Assembly: GCA_023053575.1 (NCBI GenBank)
Contig: JAKZAP010000016.1
Location: 9,854,046 to 9,918,045 of the forward strand
Source: Branchinecta lynchi
Taxonomy: Eukaryota; Arthropoda; Branchiopoda; Anostraca; Branchinectidae
Length of the DNA stretch: 64,000 bases
Direction of reading: 5' to 3'
Below are positions 38,429 to 50,130 of the stretch, piece by piece (position 1 is the first letter of the stretch; every line of letters starts with the position of its first letter). Below the pieces are notes generated by a model that was not told where the DNA came from, searched no databases, and worked only from the letters and a program-made list of their open reading frames with translations. Both the position numbers and the translations under genes were made by a program.

Positions 38429-38794
38429 CAGAGCAAAATAACACTAGGGAAGGGAGGAGCGCCAAGACGTGACAAAATTGACACACACTCGAGTAGCAGC
38501 GGTACTAGCACAACTAGCGATAGAGATCGTCCCAAGTGAAACTCATTCGGTCGTTCACCAACGCTGGTTCCGGTAACTTATAATTCTGGACATTGCAAAA
38601 AAATGATAATACAGCCTCCGCTGTTTCGTTGGTGTGTGTAGGCCACACCTTTGCTTTCCTAGAAATTTCTAAACCTAAATGTTTGTTTCGCTTCAAATGC
38701 CTTAAGCTAACTGGGCGGCGCTAAGAGCATGGCCCGTTTGCAAAGCTTGGAAAGTATAGGTCTTGGCGCTGCTCCCTAGTGTTATTTTGCTCTG
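38429..38794. mobile_element. hAT-like palindromic MITE with CAGAGCAAAATAACACTAGG ends
   Basis: CAGAGCAAAATAACACTAGG at left mirrors CCTAGTGTTATTTTGCTCTG at right. Flanks CTCCAGAT (38421-38428) and CTCCCGAT (38795-38802) agree at 7 of 8, fitting a hAT-type 8-bp duplication. Sister copy at 26026. Confidence 0.85.
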
Positions 38795-38802
38795 CTCCCG
38801 AT

Positions 38803-39874
38803 GAAGGTTGCTAGCTCGTAAATCTCGCAAGCTGAATCCCTTTCGGACAGAGCAGAATCAGAAAGAGGGTTGGGGTTGTAACCGCCTGTACCAGTGATTC
38901 AGTAACACAAAGTCCTTCATTTGCTTTGAATGGTTAGCCTTGCTAGTTTCTTGTGATTTTTTTTTGTTCGCGAAGTTTGAAACAAGGTCATATTTTGACC
39001 AATCTCTTGTCTCGTGGACGATTGTTGAAAATTTGCAATATGCACGGATGTGTTTTACCGGCGAAATTACCTTGTTTGTGTTCCTTAAATGCGTACTTTT
39101 GTGAGGCGATGCAATACAATTTTTACTTTACGAAGTACCGTCGTCAATCACTTATGGGAGCACGATTTAACATTTTTAAAGTCCAACCGAACAGGGCTGA
39201 GATTTGACAGTCTAGTTACCAATCACTTATCCACGTCAATGGCCTGAAGACCCGAAGAAAATGCGTTTCTTCGTTGCTCCGCTAATCATATAATTGATCA
39301 TCATCGAATGATATTTTCCTTCGGATTTGACATACCTCTATGCGTGTAGCCTCTGTGCTTGAAATATTTAGCAACTATAACGGTTAACGATTATCGAAGA
39401 ATAAACCTTTTCGCGTCGCACACTATAGCCGGGCTTCTTCAGCAGTAGGCCTAATCCTACACTCTGGAACTGAACATTTCCTGAGGTTAGCTTCATTAGC
39501 CGTTGAAATGCACGCTTATCTTGGAATTCAAATTCTCCGCGTCTGGTTAACTTGTCGTGCTATCAGCGCATATTCTTAAGGTGCTACTAGAGTCCAAGGT
39601 GAGAAAATCGAAAATCTCTTAGCAGAGTCGAAATAATGCAGTGTATCCAAACTTAATTCAATTCGGTTTATTCGTTAAAAATCCTGGAAGGCGGTAGGCT
39701 GACTAGTTGATTCATATCAGAGATATTACAATTAGCTGGCTTTGCAGTTAAACTTTAAAGTCTAGGATTCATCTGGGCCGAGAAGGGGGGAGACACCATC
39801 ATTTTTCGATGGGTCGGATTTTTACGGATACACTGTTACCTTTGTTTTCCTCAAAATCCTCACGGTAGCCAACG
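38803..39874. other. Intergenic sequence, nothing firm
   Basis: A partial copy of the dispersed repeat (about 39170-39370, minus strand) and a retroposon-like tail (TTCAATTCGGTTTATTCG at about 39657) are seen. No exon recognised. Confidence 0.4.
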
Positions 39875-39878
39875 TTAA

Positions 39879-40493
39879 GCCGCATTCACAAGCATGCCTA
39901 GCTAAGCACCGATGCCTAGGCATGTGCTCAGCCGTAGCCAGACACCGAGATCTAGAGCCTGGAGCTCCGTGCCTGGCCCCAAATCTGTGCCTGGCCCCAA
40001 AACTGTGCCTAGGCATTAGTTGCGTTTTTGCTGATACCATGGTATCTGTTACCACGGTAACTGGATCTGCAATTAGTCGTTTTTGCAGTTATCGTGGTAT
40101 CTGATACACGGTGCTCTGCAAGAACGACTATTGCCGAATTGCACTTTTCGAAGTCATCCCAAAAGAAAAACAGATATCCAGTTACATCACTAAGTGCTAA
40201 ACTTCTTTCTCATCAATCTGAGAAAATTTGATGAAAGTGAGATGACTTTTCAGATACCAGGACCAGTTACCACGGTCGCACCGTAGTATCTGAATATCTG
40301 ATACCACGATAACGGGCCAGATACCACGATAACTGCAAAAACGCCTTTTGACCATGGTATCAGATACCACGATAACTGCAAAAACGACTTTAGACCGTGG
40401 TAACAGATACCATGGTATCAGCAAAAACGCAACTATTGTGTGAACTGTTATGCTAGGCACGTGCCTAGACATCTGTGCTTTGCTAGGGCATGT
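39879..40493. mobile_element. TTCACAAGCATGCC-family MITE split by a TA MITE
   Basis: Starts GCCGCATTCACAAGCATGCC after TTAA (39875-39878); the right arm TAGGCACGTGCCTAGACATC resumes at about 40453 and decays by about 40493. The gap is filled by the element at 40019-40433. Confidence 0.78.
40019..40433. mobile_element. TA-flanked palindromic MITE, TTGCGTTTTTGC family, nested
   Basis: Starts GTTGCGTTTTTGCTGATACC and ends ATCAGCAAAAACGCAAC, TA on both sides (40017-40018, 40434-40435). It is the longest copy of the family here and contains repeated ATACCACGATAACTGCAAAA words. Confidence 0.88.
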
Positions 40494-40611
40494 TACATAG
40501 GCATATTACTTGAACACAATTCACTCCTGAACGCCAATCCACCATTGCTAATAAACTATTCATTGATCTCCTGGCGCTGGTAAAAAAAAGATTACTTGTG
40601 CTGTTCCATTG

Positions 40612-40743
40612 TGGAACGGCCTGTTTGATTCAGCTGCGACTAGCGAATCACCTGAGAGGTTCAAAAAGCGACTCGACGAGGACTGGTGTGCGCAACCGTG
40701 GAAAGTGTACTGGAGAGCCCCAGAAACAGTGACTCGGAAATAA
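40612..40743 (+). pseudogene. C-terminal fragment of a second non-LTR reverse transcriptase
   Basis: The frame reads WNGLFDSAATSESPERFKKR, then DEDWCAQPW, closing VTRK stop. WN-L followed by a FK-RLD-W motif is the familiar C-terminal end of CR1/L2-type LINE proteins. It differs from the family at 19013. Upstream coding is lost. A hAT element (40829) sits shortly downstream. Confidence 0.65.
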
Positions 40744-40912
40744 TTGAACACCATCATCAACCGCAATCTACTCATCGGGATTCAACATCCGTATTGCTTG
40801 CCAGTGCAATTTAAGGTAACTCCTTCGACAGGGGCGTCACTAGCCTTTTACCTTTGGGGGGGGGGGACGTCCGGTTTGTGCCGACGGACTAAAAAAATGT
40901 GCCGACAAAACA

Positions 40913-40939
40913 CGCCGTTGCCGCTTCGCGGCAACGGCG
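40913..40939. repeat. Perfect 12-bp stem hairpin with TTC loop
   Basis: CGCCGTTGCCGC, TTC, GCGGCAACGGCG: every base of the two arms pairs. A near-identical hairpin is at about 63732-63756 in another hAT-like fragment. Confidence 0.9.
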
Positions 40940-41799
40940 TACATTTCCCGCCAGCACAGAATAGAATTGGGGTAAAACTAACTGCAATGCATCAGTTGAG
41001 ATTATTCCTTTGATGTAATTTCGTATTTTAAGTTCACATATTTGGCTTTTCATTTTAGCCTTCGCTAAAAAGCGAAGCTTCCAACGACTGTACCAAGAAC
41101 AAGTTAAAGTAAGCGCCGCAGGCGAAATTTTTTAAATCTGCCTTTTTTCCGGAAAAACTTAGCTATACCTACCATACAAGTTCTAGCTTTTAACGTGTTT
41201 AAGCGAATTTCAATCCTAAAACGTTAAGCTAAATGAAACACTGTTCTTCTAAATAAAGAATACTACAAAATGCGCCGCAGACGAAATTTTGTGTGGACTA
41301 ACTGTAACAACGCATCAATTGAGGTTATTCCTTTGGTATAATTTCGTATTTTAAAGTTCACCTATTCGGCTTTTCTTATTAACTTTCGCTGGAAAGCGAA
41401 GCTTCCAACGACTGTACCAAGGCAAGTTAAAGCAAGCGCCGCAGGCTAAATTTTTTTAATCTGTTTTTTTGCGGAAAATTCAGCTATAGTACCATACAAT
41501 TTCCGGCTTTTAACGTGTTTCAAACCCCAAAAACGTCTATCCTAAAAGGAAAACTAAATGATACACCATTCTTCCAAATAGGGAATACTGCAAAATGCGC
41601 CGCAGGCGAAATATCGTGTAAAACTTACTGTAATGCATCAGTTGACATGGTTCCTTTGATGTAAATACATATATTTAATTTCACATATTCGGCTTTTCGT
41701 TTCAACTTTTGCTAAGAAGCGAAGCTTCCAACGACTGTACCCAGAACAAATTGAACTAAGCAACGCCGGCGAATTTTTTGTTAATCTGTATTTTTCCGG

Positions 41800-42700
41800 A
41801 AAAATCTGCGACCGACAAATGTTTGCAGAAATTTGATTTCTTACGTATAAAAGACCCGGTGTGCGGACAAGAACACCGACGCCCGACAAAAGCATTCAGA
41901 ATTCGATTTCTTCTGTATTTTGCCCGACAAGATTGTAAAGAACTTTATTTTTTACGCGTATATAGAAGCCGATGTACCGACGAGACTTGAACTTTCGGCA
42001 TGCGCCCGATAAAAAGTTACAGAATTTGATTTTTTTTTTTTTTTTTTTTAAAGAACCGATGTGCCGACGAGAATACCGACGGCAGACAAAACCATCGAGG
42101 ATTTGATTTGTTCTGTGTTTTGCTCGACTAGACTGTACAGAACTTGATTCATACGTGTAAAAATAACCGCTTGTGCCAATGAAACTTAAACTTCCTGGGT
42201 GCGCCCGACAAAGTTTGATTTCTTACGTATAAGTAGAACCCGATATGCCGACGAGTCGACCGACGCCCGACAAAAGCATAAAAAAATATTTCTTCTGGAT
42301 TTCTTATGTATAAAAAGAACCCGATGTGCCGACGAACCGAGGCACGACAAAAGCCTGCAGAATTCGATTTCTCCAGTGCTTTGCCTGACAAATGTTTGCA
42401 GGATTTCATTTCTTGCGTATAAAAAGAACCCGATGTGCCGACGAGTCGACCGACGCCCGACAAACACTTAATTTGTTTTTATTTCTTCTGGATTCCTTCT
42501 GTATAAAAAGAACCCGATGTGCCGACGAGAATACCGAGGCACGACAAAAGCATGCAGAATTCGATTTCTTCAGTGTTTTGCCCGACAAACGTTTGCAGGA
42601 TCTTATTTCTTGCATATAAAAACACCCGATGTGCCGACGAATCGACCGATGCCTGATAAAAAGCATACAAAATATCATTTTTTCTGTGTTTGCCGGCGCT
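41800..42700. repeat. Tandem array, about 110-bp units, inside the hAT-like element
   Basis: Units contain AACCCGATGTGCCGACGAG, CGACGCCCGACAAAAGCAT, CAGAATTCGATTTCTTCTG and TTGCCCGACAAACGTTTGC. Roughly seven or eight units of uneven length are seen, with a T run at 42031-42049. Confidence 0.8.
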
Positions 42701-42820
42701 TCGCGCCGACAAACAAGTGAACTTTCGCCGGGCTTCGCCCGACGAAAGTACTTTCTCAGGACCTTTAGGGGGGGGGAGTCCCCCCCCTCCCCCCCCCATA
42801 GTGACGCCCCTGTCCTTCGA

Positions 42821-44146
42821 GAAGATCGAGCGGCGTGTAAGAGGACTAAACCAACTAAGTATATCACCATGTGGTGGTCTAGATATGTCGGAAAGAAATC
42901 ATCGGCCATTTTTACGTTTTTTGGTCTCGGAAGCTGAATATTATTCTTTTTCCTGAGAATCACTGGCGTGTTTTGGACTTAGTCATATAAAGTATTCCTC
43001 CAGTCCAACGTTGAATAATGTTTATTGTAAAGGCAATGACCATTTACAGACGTATAAGCCAGGTATACGTTAAGTCAGGAACCCTTAAAATTACTGCGAA
43101 TCCACGTCAAATATTTCAAGCCATTAATCTGGTTGAAAGCTGTCTACCAACTGAACTGGTGACGCTAAGATGCATTACTATTAATTTTATCCAACACTGC
43201 TAGATGGCGTCACAAATAGGAAAAGCGCGGATATTCAAATGAGGTGAGAAACGGAATCAGGCGATTCCGAAAAGAGTGAAAGCTTTTCTTTTATGTTCAT
43301 TGCCTTATGAATCTGTCGTACTATCTGCTTATGGACGCTGAGAATGCGTGTGGAGAACCAACAGAGACTGTTCCATTTGGAGCGCTGAGTAAAATCTCTT
43401 TTGTCGCAACGGCTTTTATTGGCACAAAATTATTCCTTACTCGCACATACCATACCTTTCTCCTCCCTTACTACACACCTTAGCTAGCAATACACTGAAC
43501 ACAAAATAGCCGCGTTTTTTGTAAAACTCCGTTTTTCTTACGCCGTTCTCCGTTCCGCCCATAAGCCTGTTTTTTGCCCAATGAGTTTCAAACTCGTTCT
43601 CTGTTGAGGTTGTTACGAAAAACGCCTATTGCCCAATTTTAAACTGAGGGGTTAGTAACTAAAAATCAGCATTTTGCGTACGATTTCCAGGGGCGTCGTT
43701 CGGGTGGGGCAGGTAGGGGCGGGGGGGGGGGGGGGGGCAGCTGACCCCTGGCTTTCCAAGGGAGCTCAGAGCTATCCAGGAAAAATGTCCAGAAAAAAAA
43801 ATAGTTCCTCATCAGAATTGTGACATTTGGTTGCGTTATGTCAGTTGACCAAGGTCACTCATGGAAATTGAACACTTTTTAATCCGAGATAATGACCTTT
43901 GTTCGAGTATCGAATGTCTTCAAGGCGCCTTTGAGCCTGGGTCAGTCGTGTGTCTTAACATCTCTGAACATGGGGAGAGACACGATTTTTGTAACATGGC
44001 GTCGAGTACCCCTTTTTGAATTGTTTTTCCTGGATAGCTCAGGGCCCTCTTGGGGGTCTGAGGGTCCGCAAACACTCAGTGCCTTTTTCTTTCACCAACA
44101 GGTTGTTTATCTTGTAAAACGGTAAGAATTTTTTTTTTAAATCTAT
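42821..44146. other. Intergenic sequence, no gene recognised
   Basis: Contains a G run of about 17 bases at 43721-43737 near AGGGGCGTCGTTCGGG, which resembles a hAT-like left end, but no partner terminus was found. Confidence 0.4.
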
Positions 44147-44544
44147 AGGCATATTCTCGCCGTTCCCCGAGGACTAAACTTAAGGAGTCCCCGCGTTTTT
44201 GTTTGTCCCGGGGATTCACACCCCGTATTCTAGCGAGTCCCGCGGACGGGGAATGCTCCGACTATCATCAACGTCATCAAAAGGGACTCCCTTTCGAACC
44301 CGGTGGGGAATCAATTTTTGCTGGTGTTCGTGCAATGTAAAATTAATTTAAACAACCCGAATAAACAAAACCAAAAATAAAATGGATCCAGACTAATTTA
44401 TATTCTTTTCGAACAAAATCCATTTTAGAACCTTTCCCCGTGTTCTCGTTGTCCTAGGAAGAGTCCGCGTGGAGTGACTCCCTCTATTCTCGCCGTTCCC
44501 TTCGATTCTCCGAGGAGTCCTCGGGGAACGGCGAAAATACGCCT
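44147..44544. mobile_element. GGCGTATTCTCGCCG palindromic MITE, copy 2
   Basis: Starts AGGCATATTCTCGCCGTTCC and ends GGAACGGCGAAAATACGCCT. It shares the CCAAAAATAAAATGGATCC core, in inverse orientation, with 5823-6233. Confidence 0.85.
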
Positions 44545-45298
44545 TATTTTTAATGTGGGTTTGATGTGGTTTCGAGGGTGGTGGACAAGGCTAGCCACAA
44601 CAGGGTTGCAGCAAAGGCTAATCAGGTTCGTAAACCTGAGAAGAGGACTGATTTTTTATTCTTTTTTCAATATTTTGATGTCTAGTTCATCCTTCTTTCC
44701 CGCTTTCCTCTTCTGTTTTAACTTTTCTACCCTTGTTTTTCTACAAGCACCCATCTCCCTTATTTATTTTCTAGATGCCGCCATCTCTATTCTAACATTG
44801 TAGTATGTACTCCTCAAGACTACATGTCCTGTTCAGTCATGTCGAAACTCGCCCTTGTTAACATTACCACAAATTTTGGAGTTTTTGTTACAGAATCAAT
44901 GAAAATAGAAAGATCCATTTATGACATCCTTTTTCTTCTTCGTTAATTTCTGTTAATTTCGTAAAAATAGGGTACTTTTATCTATTTCTACAATTTTGCT
45001 TAAGGTCCTGTTCCAATACTTTATCAATGTTGCAGAACGGGATGAGAACGGTATTCAGAACTGAGGTTCCTATTCCGTTGATCATCCAGCAGAACTGAAT
45101 GTATAATGAGACGTAACTCGTTCTCCGTTCTGCTAAAAACGGGCAATAGCACTACGGTGTTCTACTAAAAACCGCTAATAGGAGAATGGGATAGAGAACG
45201 GAAAATGGTGTGTTTACAAAAAACGCGGCTAATCGCACTCCGGTCACTACTCGCACAACGATCACTGAAACTGGAGAATGTTGGGTTTGATTCGGTTT

Positions 45299-45527
45299 AC
45301 CATAAACCCCTGATTTTGGATACCTTATACCTAACGCTGGGTATCCTATGCCAAACGCTCGATACCTGTTGCTTGTTGTGCCCTAACCCTTCCCAACTCC
45401 ACTTTAAAAGTAATTCTGATTGGTTGATTTTTGAGCTTCAGTCAAATCCTCAATATTTTACGGGGGTAGAGTATCCAGCATTTGGCAAAGTGTTCCAGCC
45501 TTAAGCATAGAGTATCGAAAAATCAAG
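45299..45527. mobile_element. Palindromic MITE, ACAAACCCCTGATT family, copy 2
   Basis: ACCATAAACCCCTGATTTTG and TATGCCAAACGCTCGATACC at left, AGCATAGAGTATCGAAAAAT at right. Diverged relative of 27744-28038. Confidence 0.65.
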
Positions 45528-45529
45528 GC

Positions 45530-45730
45530 AAAGATTCCCCGCCAACAAATAATAGCACCGGTTTGAAACTAACTGCAATGCATCAGCTGAAATTATTCTT
45601 AAGATCAAAATTTGTACAAACATAAATTCACAACCTCAGCTTTTCATTTCAGCTTTCGTTAAAGAGGAAAGCTCCCTGCGCCTGTACCTAGGACAAATTT
45701 TTTTTAATCTGCCTTTTTCTGGAAAGATGT
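45530..45730. mobile_element. Internal fragment of the 40829-type hAT-like element
   Basis: ACTAACTGCAATGCATCAGC, AATTCACAACCTCAGCTTTT and AATCTGCCTTTTTCTGG match the repeated internal blocks of 40829-42812. No termini seen. Confidence 0.6.
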
Positions 45731-46102
45731 AACACCTTTTTCATGAAATAAAATTTTACTCCTAATTCACTCGGTTTTGTGGCAAAAGTCACTCTCTAAA
45801 TTAGTTCGATGTGAAACCCGAGTTATCAGAGTAAGATTCACGATCCTAGATGCTAAAAGACGGTGTTCGTAAAGTGCGTAAAGTCTTTAGCAAAGTCCGT
45901 AAAGTTATTCGGGTAAAGACAAGTAGTCAAGAAGTTCAACTTCAACCAATAGGCGAAAAGACCTGTTTTAAAGAATAATTTGCCGTATACAGTTTTCGTA
46001 AAGTTAACAACGTCAAATTCTCATCCGAGTGGCGACACACTTTACGGAATATACACTTTGCGAAAAACTTTACGACACTGGGTAAAGTTTTTGGTTGCAA
46101 AA
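45731..46102. other. Unrecognised sequence with repeated GTAAAGT words
   Basis: CGTAAAGTC and GTAAAGTT-type words recur many times (about 45870-46090). No gene seen. Confidence 0.35.
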
Positions 46103-47321
46103 ACCAGATTCACAGCACTATGGAAATTTAGTTCTTAAATACCTACCAAGGAAGATATTTCAACCCTCTGTTCTTCCCGTGACTTGTTCTTCCATCGAAA
46201 TTGCTTTCCAAAAATTAAGAAGAACTGGTTCTACAGATTATGATGGCCTTAGTGCCGATTTTGTGAAAACTGAGTGTCCAGCTTTAACACAACACCTCCA
46301 ACTTCTGTTTCAAATTTGTTTATGCCAGGGTTTGGTTCCGAATAGTTTCCTCTTGGGTACTGTAACATCGGTGATGAAGCGAGAGAAAGACACAGACCTT
46401 TGTAAAAGCTATCGACCAATAGCAGTTTCTTGTAGGCTACCATAAGCAAAATCCTGGAATACGTCCTTCTTCCAGAATTAATTGAAAAATGTCGTTTTGG
46501 TTCAGTGCAGCTTGTTGCAGATTGGATTCCGTTCGAGCGCCAGTTGTGCGCACGCTCATCACATATTGATAAAACGATGAAGCAGGCTACCCGCGAGAAG
46601 TCTGCTATTCATATTTGTTCTATAGATGTTCTATAGGTGCTTTTGACAATATAACGCATTCTCAGGCCCTATTCTCTCTCATTGCTTCTGGCGTGAATCT
46701 GTCTGCTGTCTGTTAAAATTTTGTTATGTTCATTCCTCAGTAAGGTTTAAATGGCAAGGTAGCTTGTCAGAGATTATTTCTGTCCGAACTGGTGTTCGCC
46801 AAGGGAGAGTCTTATATCCCTATATCTTCAAATCGGCCAGATCTTCTTGTCTCGATTCTTTACACCCTGCTTACTTTTATAAAGACCATGCTTTCAGCAG
46901 TTTTTTTTTTCAGCTACATAGCTTACGCGGACGACTTGCTCTTAGTAAGCCGTACCCGATCCATACTAACCAAAATGTCTATAAGCTGTCGTCGGAACTT
47001 CTCAAAATCGGCCTTGTTAACCTCTCAAAATGGGAGTACCTGCATTTAAACTCTTCGTCAAATCGTTTGAATGCATCCAAGCTTTTATCTCAATGGATCG
47101 TTCGTCGTCAAATCAACAGAATCTCTACGATGGCTTGGTCTATAATATTTCGTTCTGGTGTCACTCACGTTCTGCGAAAGAAGGAGATGAAAAAGGTGAG
47201 ATCATGTTATTTTAAATATGCAAAGTACCTGCTCCACTTATGTCTTTTATTTATTTTCTTTTATTTACTCCGCTTTTTTGAAATGGCGGGTTACAAATAA
47301 ATTACTTATTACTTACTTACT
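46103..47321 (+). pseudogene. Non-LTR retrotransposon copy B with broken reverse transcriptase and TTAC tail
   Basis: It retains sequence slightly further 5' than copy A: FQKLRRTGSTDYDGLSADFV, then LCKSYRPIAVS, FRSSASCAHAHHIL across a shift, a damaged palm, IAYADDLLLVSRTRS and LRKKEMKKVRSCYFKYAKYL. The 3' end is deleted relative to copy A before rejoining the TTACTCCGC UTR and TTACTTACTTAC tail. Frameshifts, a duplicated TTCTATAG stretch near 46620 and a poly-T insertion near 46901 show decay. Confidence 0.87.
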
Positions 47322-49560
47322 ATCTGAGCCGTCCGTACTTTCTAACGTAAGGAAGTGAGAAAGGGAGACGATCCTTGACAGCTGAAAAAGACGAAGTAAC
47401 GATTTATAGAATCAGGAGTTGCTTAGTATTTTTTCTAATAATTTTTCTCAAAAACGGCCTTTTTGGGGGGTCAGGTCCAAAGCATAGTTCTTGCAGCATT
47501 AAATTAGTCAAGAATCCGCTCCTAGAATTGGCCGTGATGTAGAGCGTTATTACTTTGTAGATGACACGTTATCTTGCGACTTATTAACTTCCGCTTTTTC
47601 TTTGCAAATTTTATCCACAACTCCCGCATGCAAGGTGTAAAACCTTGACAGTGCGGCAGCCCGCCATCTAGCGAACTTACTTTCCATGACTTTAATATAG
47701 GCGAATAGGAGTTTACAGTAGAATTGTCAACAGATGGCCATAAGAAGAACTTCCAGAAGTGAGTGACCCAGTCGTTTCTGATACGACTGCTGGACCAAGG
47801 ATGTATTGGACTGTAAAGAAGCAACGAAGAAGTCACGTCAACACCTACCTAAATGTTCCTTTTAGCAACCTGAGTGGATGGAACGGTTACAGGGTGCTGA
47901 ATACCGATCCAGAATATTGGACTTTTACCCAGGGGTGGTCCAAAGGGGTGGGTCGGATTCGCCCCCCTGCCTTTTGCTAAGTCGCATCAGTCGTTTATTT
48001 TGGCCTCGCCGAGGTCCCGGGCATTAATTCTAGTCGAAGACAATCCGAGTCATTTAAAAAAAAAAAATTAGCACTACCCAGCTTGTCGTAAATCCGCCCC
48101 AGTCAAAGGCAAGCCGAGTCGTTTAAACCAGGTTTCGTAACTCCGTTATGTCAGAGACATGATTCATGATGGCAGCACTTCTCCTTGTTTTAAAACCTGT
48201 TTTACTCGCATGTGATATATATATATATCTCGCTTAGGTCTTTTAGATTTTAGCCTCTCAAAATTACAACAGGTTTGTTGTGAAGGCTGAGACTGGATAA
48301 CATGAATAAACCTTATAAACCAAAAGCGAGAGACAAGGTTACGTGCATGGATTGTGGGCCAAAAGAAGGCATGCAATTTTTAAACATAATAGAAAAGCCA
48401 TCAGAATTCAAATGACAAGAGACCCGCGAAAGTGTATTCAGGACAGTGAAAAAATGTCGATTACAAAGCAAATTCAGATGCATACAACGCTTGAGAAGGA
48501 CAAGGAAGATTTAATATACAACCGAAATTCATTTCCCAGGACATCAGAGGTTCTGCAGACGATGGATTAGCTCCAAGTCGAGAGGTAAATTTCTGGCTTC
48601 CGTGCTAGTATTAAAGCACATCGGAAAAGCCTTTGTAAAATTCCACAGTCTCTCAGTGACAATATCAGGACACTCCTACAACTCAAAAACGATCTCTCTT
48701 TATCCTAAACTTATCCTAAAAGCGAACTTCTCGTTCTCCGATTTCTGTGTACAGCATCTTCTGTCGCGTATTGAGATTCGGAACTAACTTGGTGGTAAGA
48801 TCGCAGATGAAGATTGAGGCAGATAGACACTTTTCAGATGTGCTTTAATATGCTGAATTGGGGAAAGATATAGTGTTTTTGTCGGGCGAAAGCCGAAAGT
48901 CTGTTTTGTCAAAGAATCGGGTTCTGTTTTTACAGAGACGGAATCAAACCAGTTTAAAGTTGCAGTTTTTCGGATGTAGTTTGATGTATTTTTGTTTTAA
49001 TCATGAAAATACAACGTGTCGAATGCACAAATAAAACGGTACACGGTACTTTTATGTTTAAACAAAAGTACCTCAAAACTACAGAAAATCTTTACATCCG
49101 AAAAAATGCAACTCAAGTCGTCTGCGAATCTGCGTCTTTTTAAACATAAAAAGTCAAGTCCGATCTGTAAACTCCTGTTGGGCGAAGACCAAAAGTTTGT
49201 TACCTCCGAGAATCCGGATTTTTTTTTTTTTAAATGCCCCAGAAAACCTTTTAATTTTTAAAGCATATTAATTTTTCTTCGTTTTGTTTCTGAGTAAGCT
49301 TTTCTTTAAAGTGAAAATTACCTTTTTTTTTGCTGCAAATTCGGAACAAATCTACTTTGTGTCTACCTTATTCTCGACGGCGACTTTTTTAGACGGACAC
49401 ATTCGCGATTTCATATGTATTCTTCACTTATCATTAGGATCGCAAAAAGACGCTCTGCTCCTCGGCCTTTCACAAAATATCGCCTGTGGTGCCAAAAATT
49501 TGAACTCACGGACCCATGTCAATGCATGCTATAGGAAACCGGGAATGAATATTCTTAACT
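47322..49560. other. Intergenic sequence, no gene recognised
   Basis: Open frames at 47759-47980 and 48343-48570 lack any family signature. A short (TA)n lies at 48214-48228 and a T run at 49220-49231. CGGGCGAAAGCCGAAAGT at 48887 resembles hAT-internal words. Confidence 0.35.
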
Positions 49561-50130
49561 AACGGAACCCAATTCCCGTGGGCTAGGATTCCGGTAGTGC
49601 CAAAAATTAAAATTACAAACTCATGGACACGTGTCAATATGGTCTTCGAGTCCGATAGCATATATTATCAGCTCACGGAACCCAACTTCCATGGCCTAGG
49701 GTTCCGGTAGTGCGTGATTATACTTATAAATACTTATTACCCCATGAGTTGATAGTATTTGGTTCTGGTAGTTTATTTTTTCCCATGTTATTTTCTCTAA
49801 GTCAGTGGAAATCCCAGCATCCTATCTCTCATCCAAACTATTTCGTGAATTTCATATTCCATGTAGACACTACCTGAACACAGCTCCAGTTATATGATTT
49901 CTGGTATCACCTATCGGCTTCCTAGCTTCTGAATAATCTGAGTACATAGCTCAGTGAGACTACCGGACGAGAAGCTGGTACGATGAAGTTTCTGTGAGCT
50001 ATTTCCATTACTACCGGAACGGGAGCCAGCACATACAAGTTTCGTTAGTCAATGAAGTCCCGGGACCATAGCTCATATGGTCTGATTTCCGCGAGAACTA
50101 CAGGTTCCGTAGCCCGTAGGATACAAAGGA
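49561..50130. repeat. Diffuse repeat containing GGTTCCGGTAGT phrases
   Basis: ATTCCGGTAGTGCCAAAAATT, GGGTTCCGGTAGTGCGTGA, TTTGGTTCTGGTAGTTT and the inverse ACTACCGGAACGGGAGCC occur at uneven spacing. Probably part of an inverted repetitive element, ends not defined. Confidence 0.4.

Larger units (their letters stand above)
40829..42812. mobile_element. hAT-like transposon, 2.0 kb, perfect 8-bp target duplication
   Basis: Starts CAGGGGCGTCACTAGCC and ends ATAGTGACGCCCCTG; the first 14 bases mirror perfectly. Flanks TCCTTCGA at 40821-40828 and 42813-42820 are identical. Inside are three diverged direct repeats of about 380 bp (ACTGCAATGCATCAG, GCGAAGCTTCCAACGACTGT), then a 110-bp tandem array (about 41800-42700) and poly-G/C near the ends. 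No transposase. Long minus-strand frames across the array are repeat shadows. Confidence 0.95.

Noticed and set aside
42406..42963. 185-codon minus-strand open frame
   Set aside because: It runs across the tandem array of the hAT-like element; the encoded phrases repeat with the DNA unit and resemble no protein family.
48343..48570. 75-codon lysine-rich frame as a gene
   Set aside because: No family signature, no supporting splice sites and no continuation nearby.
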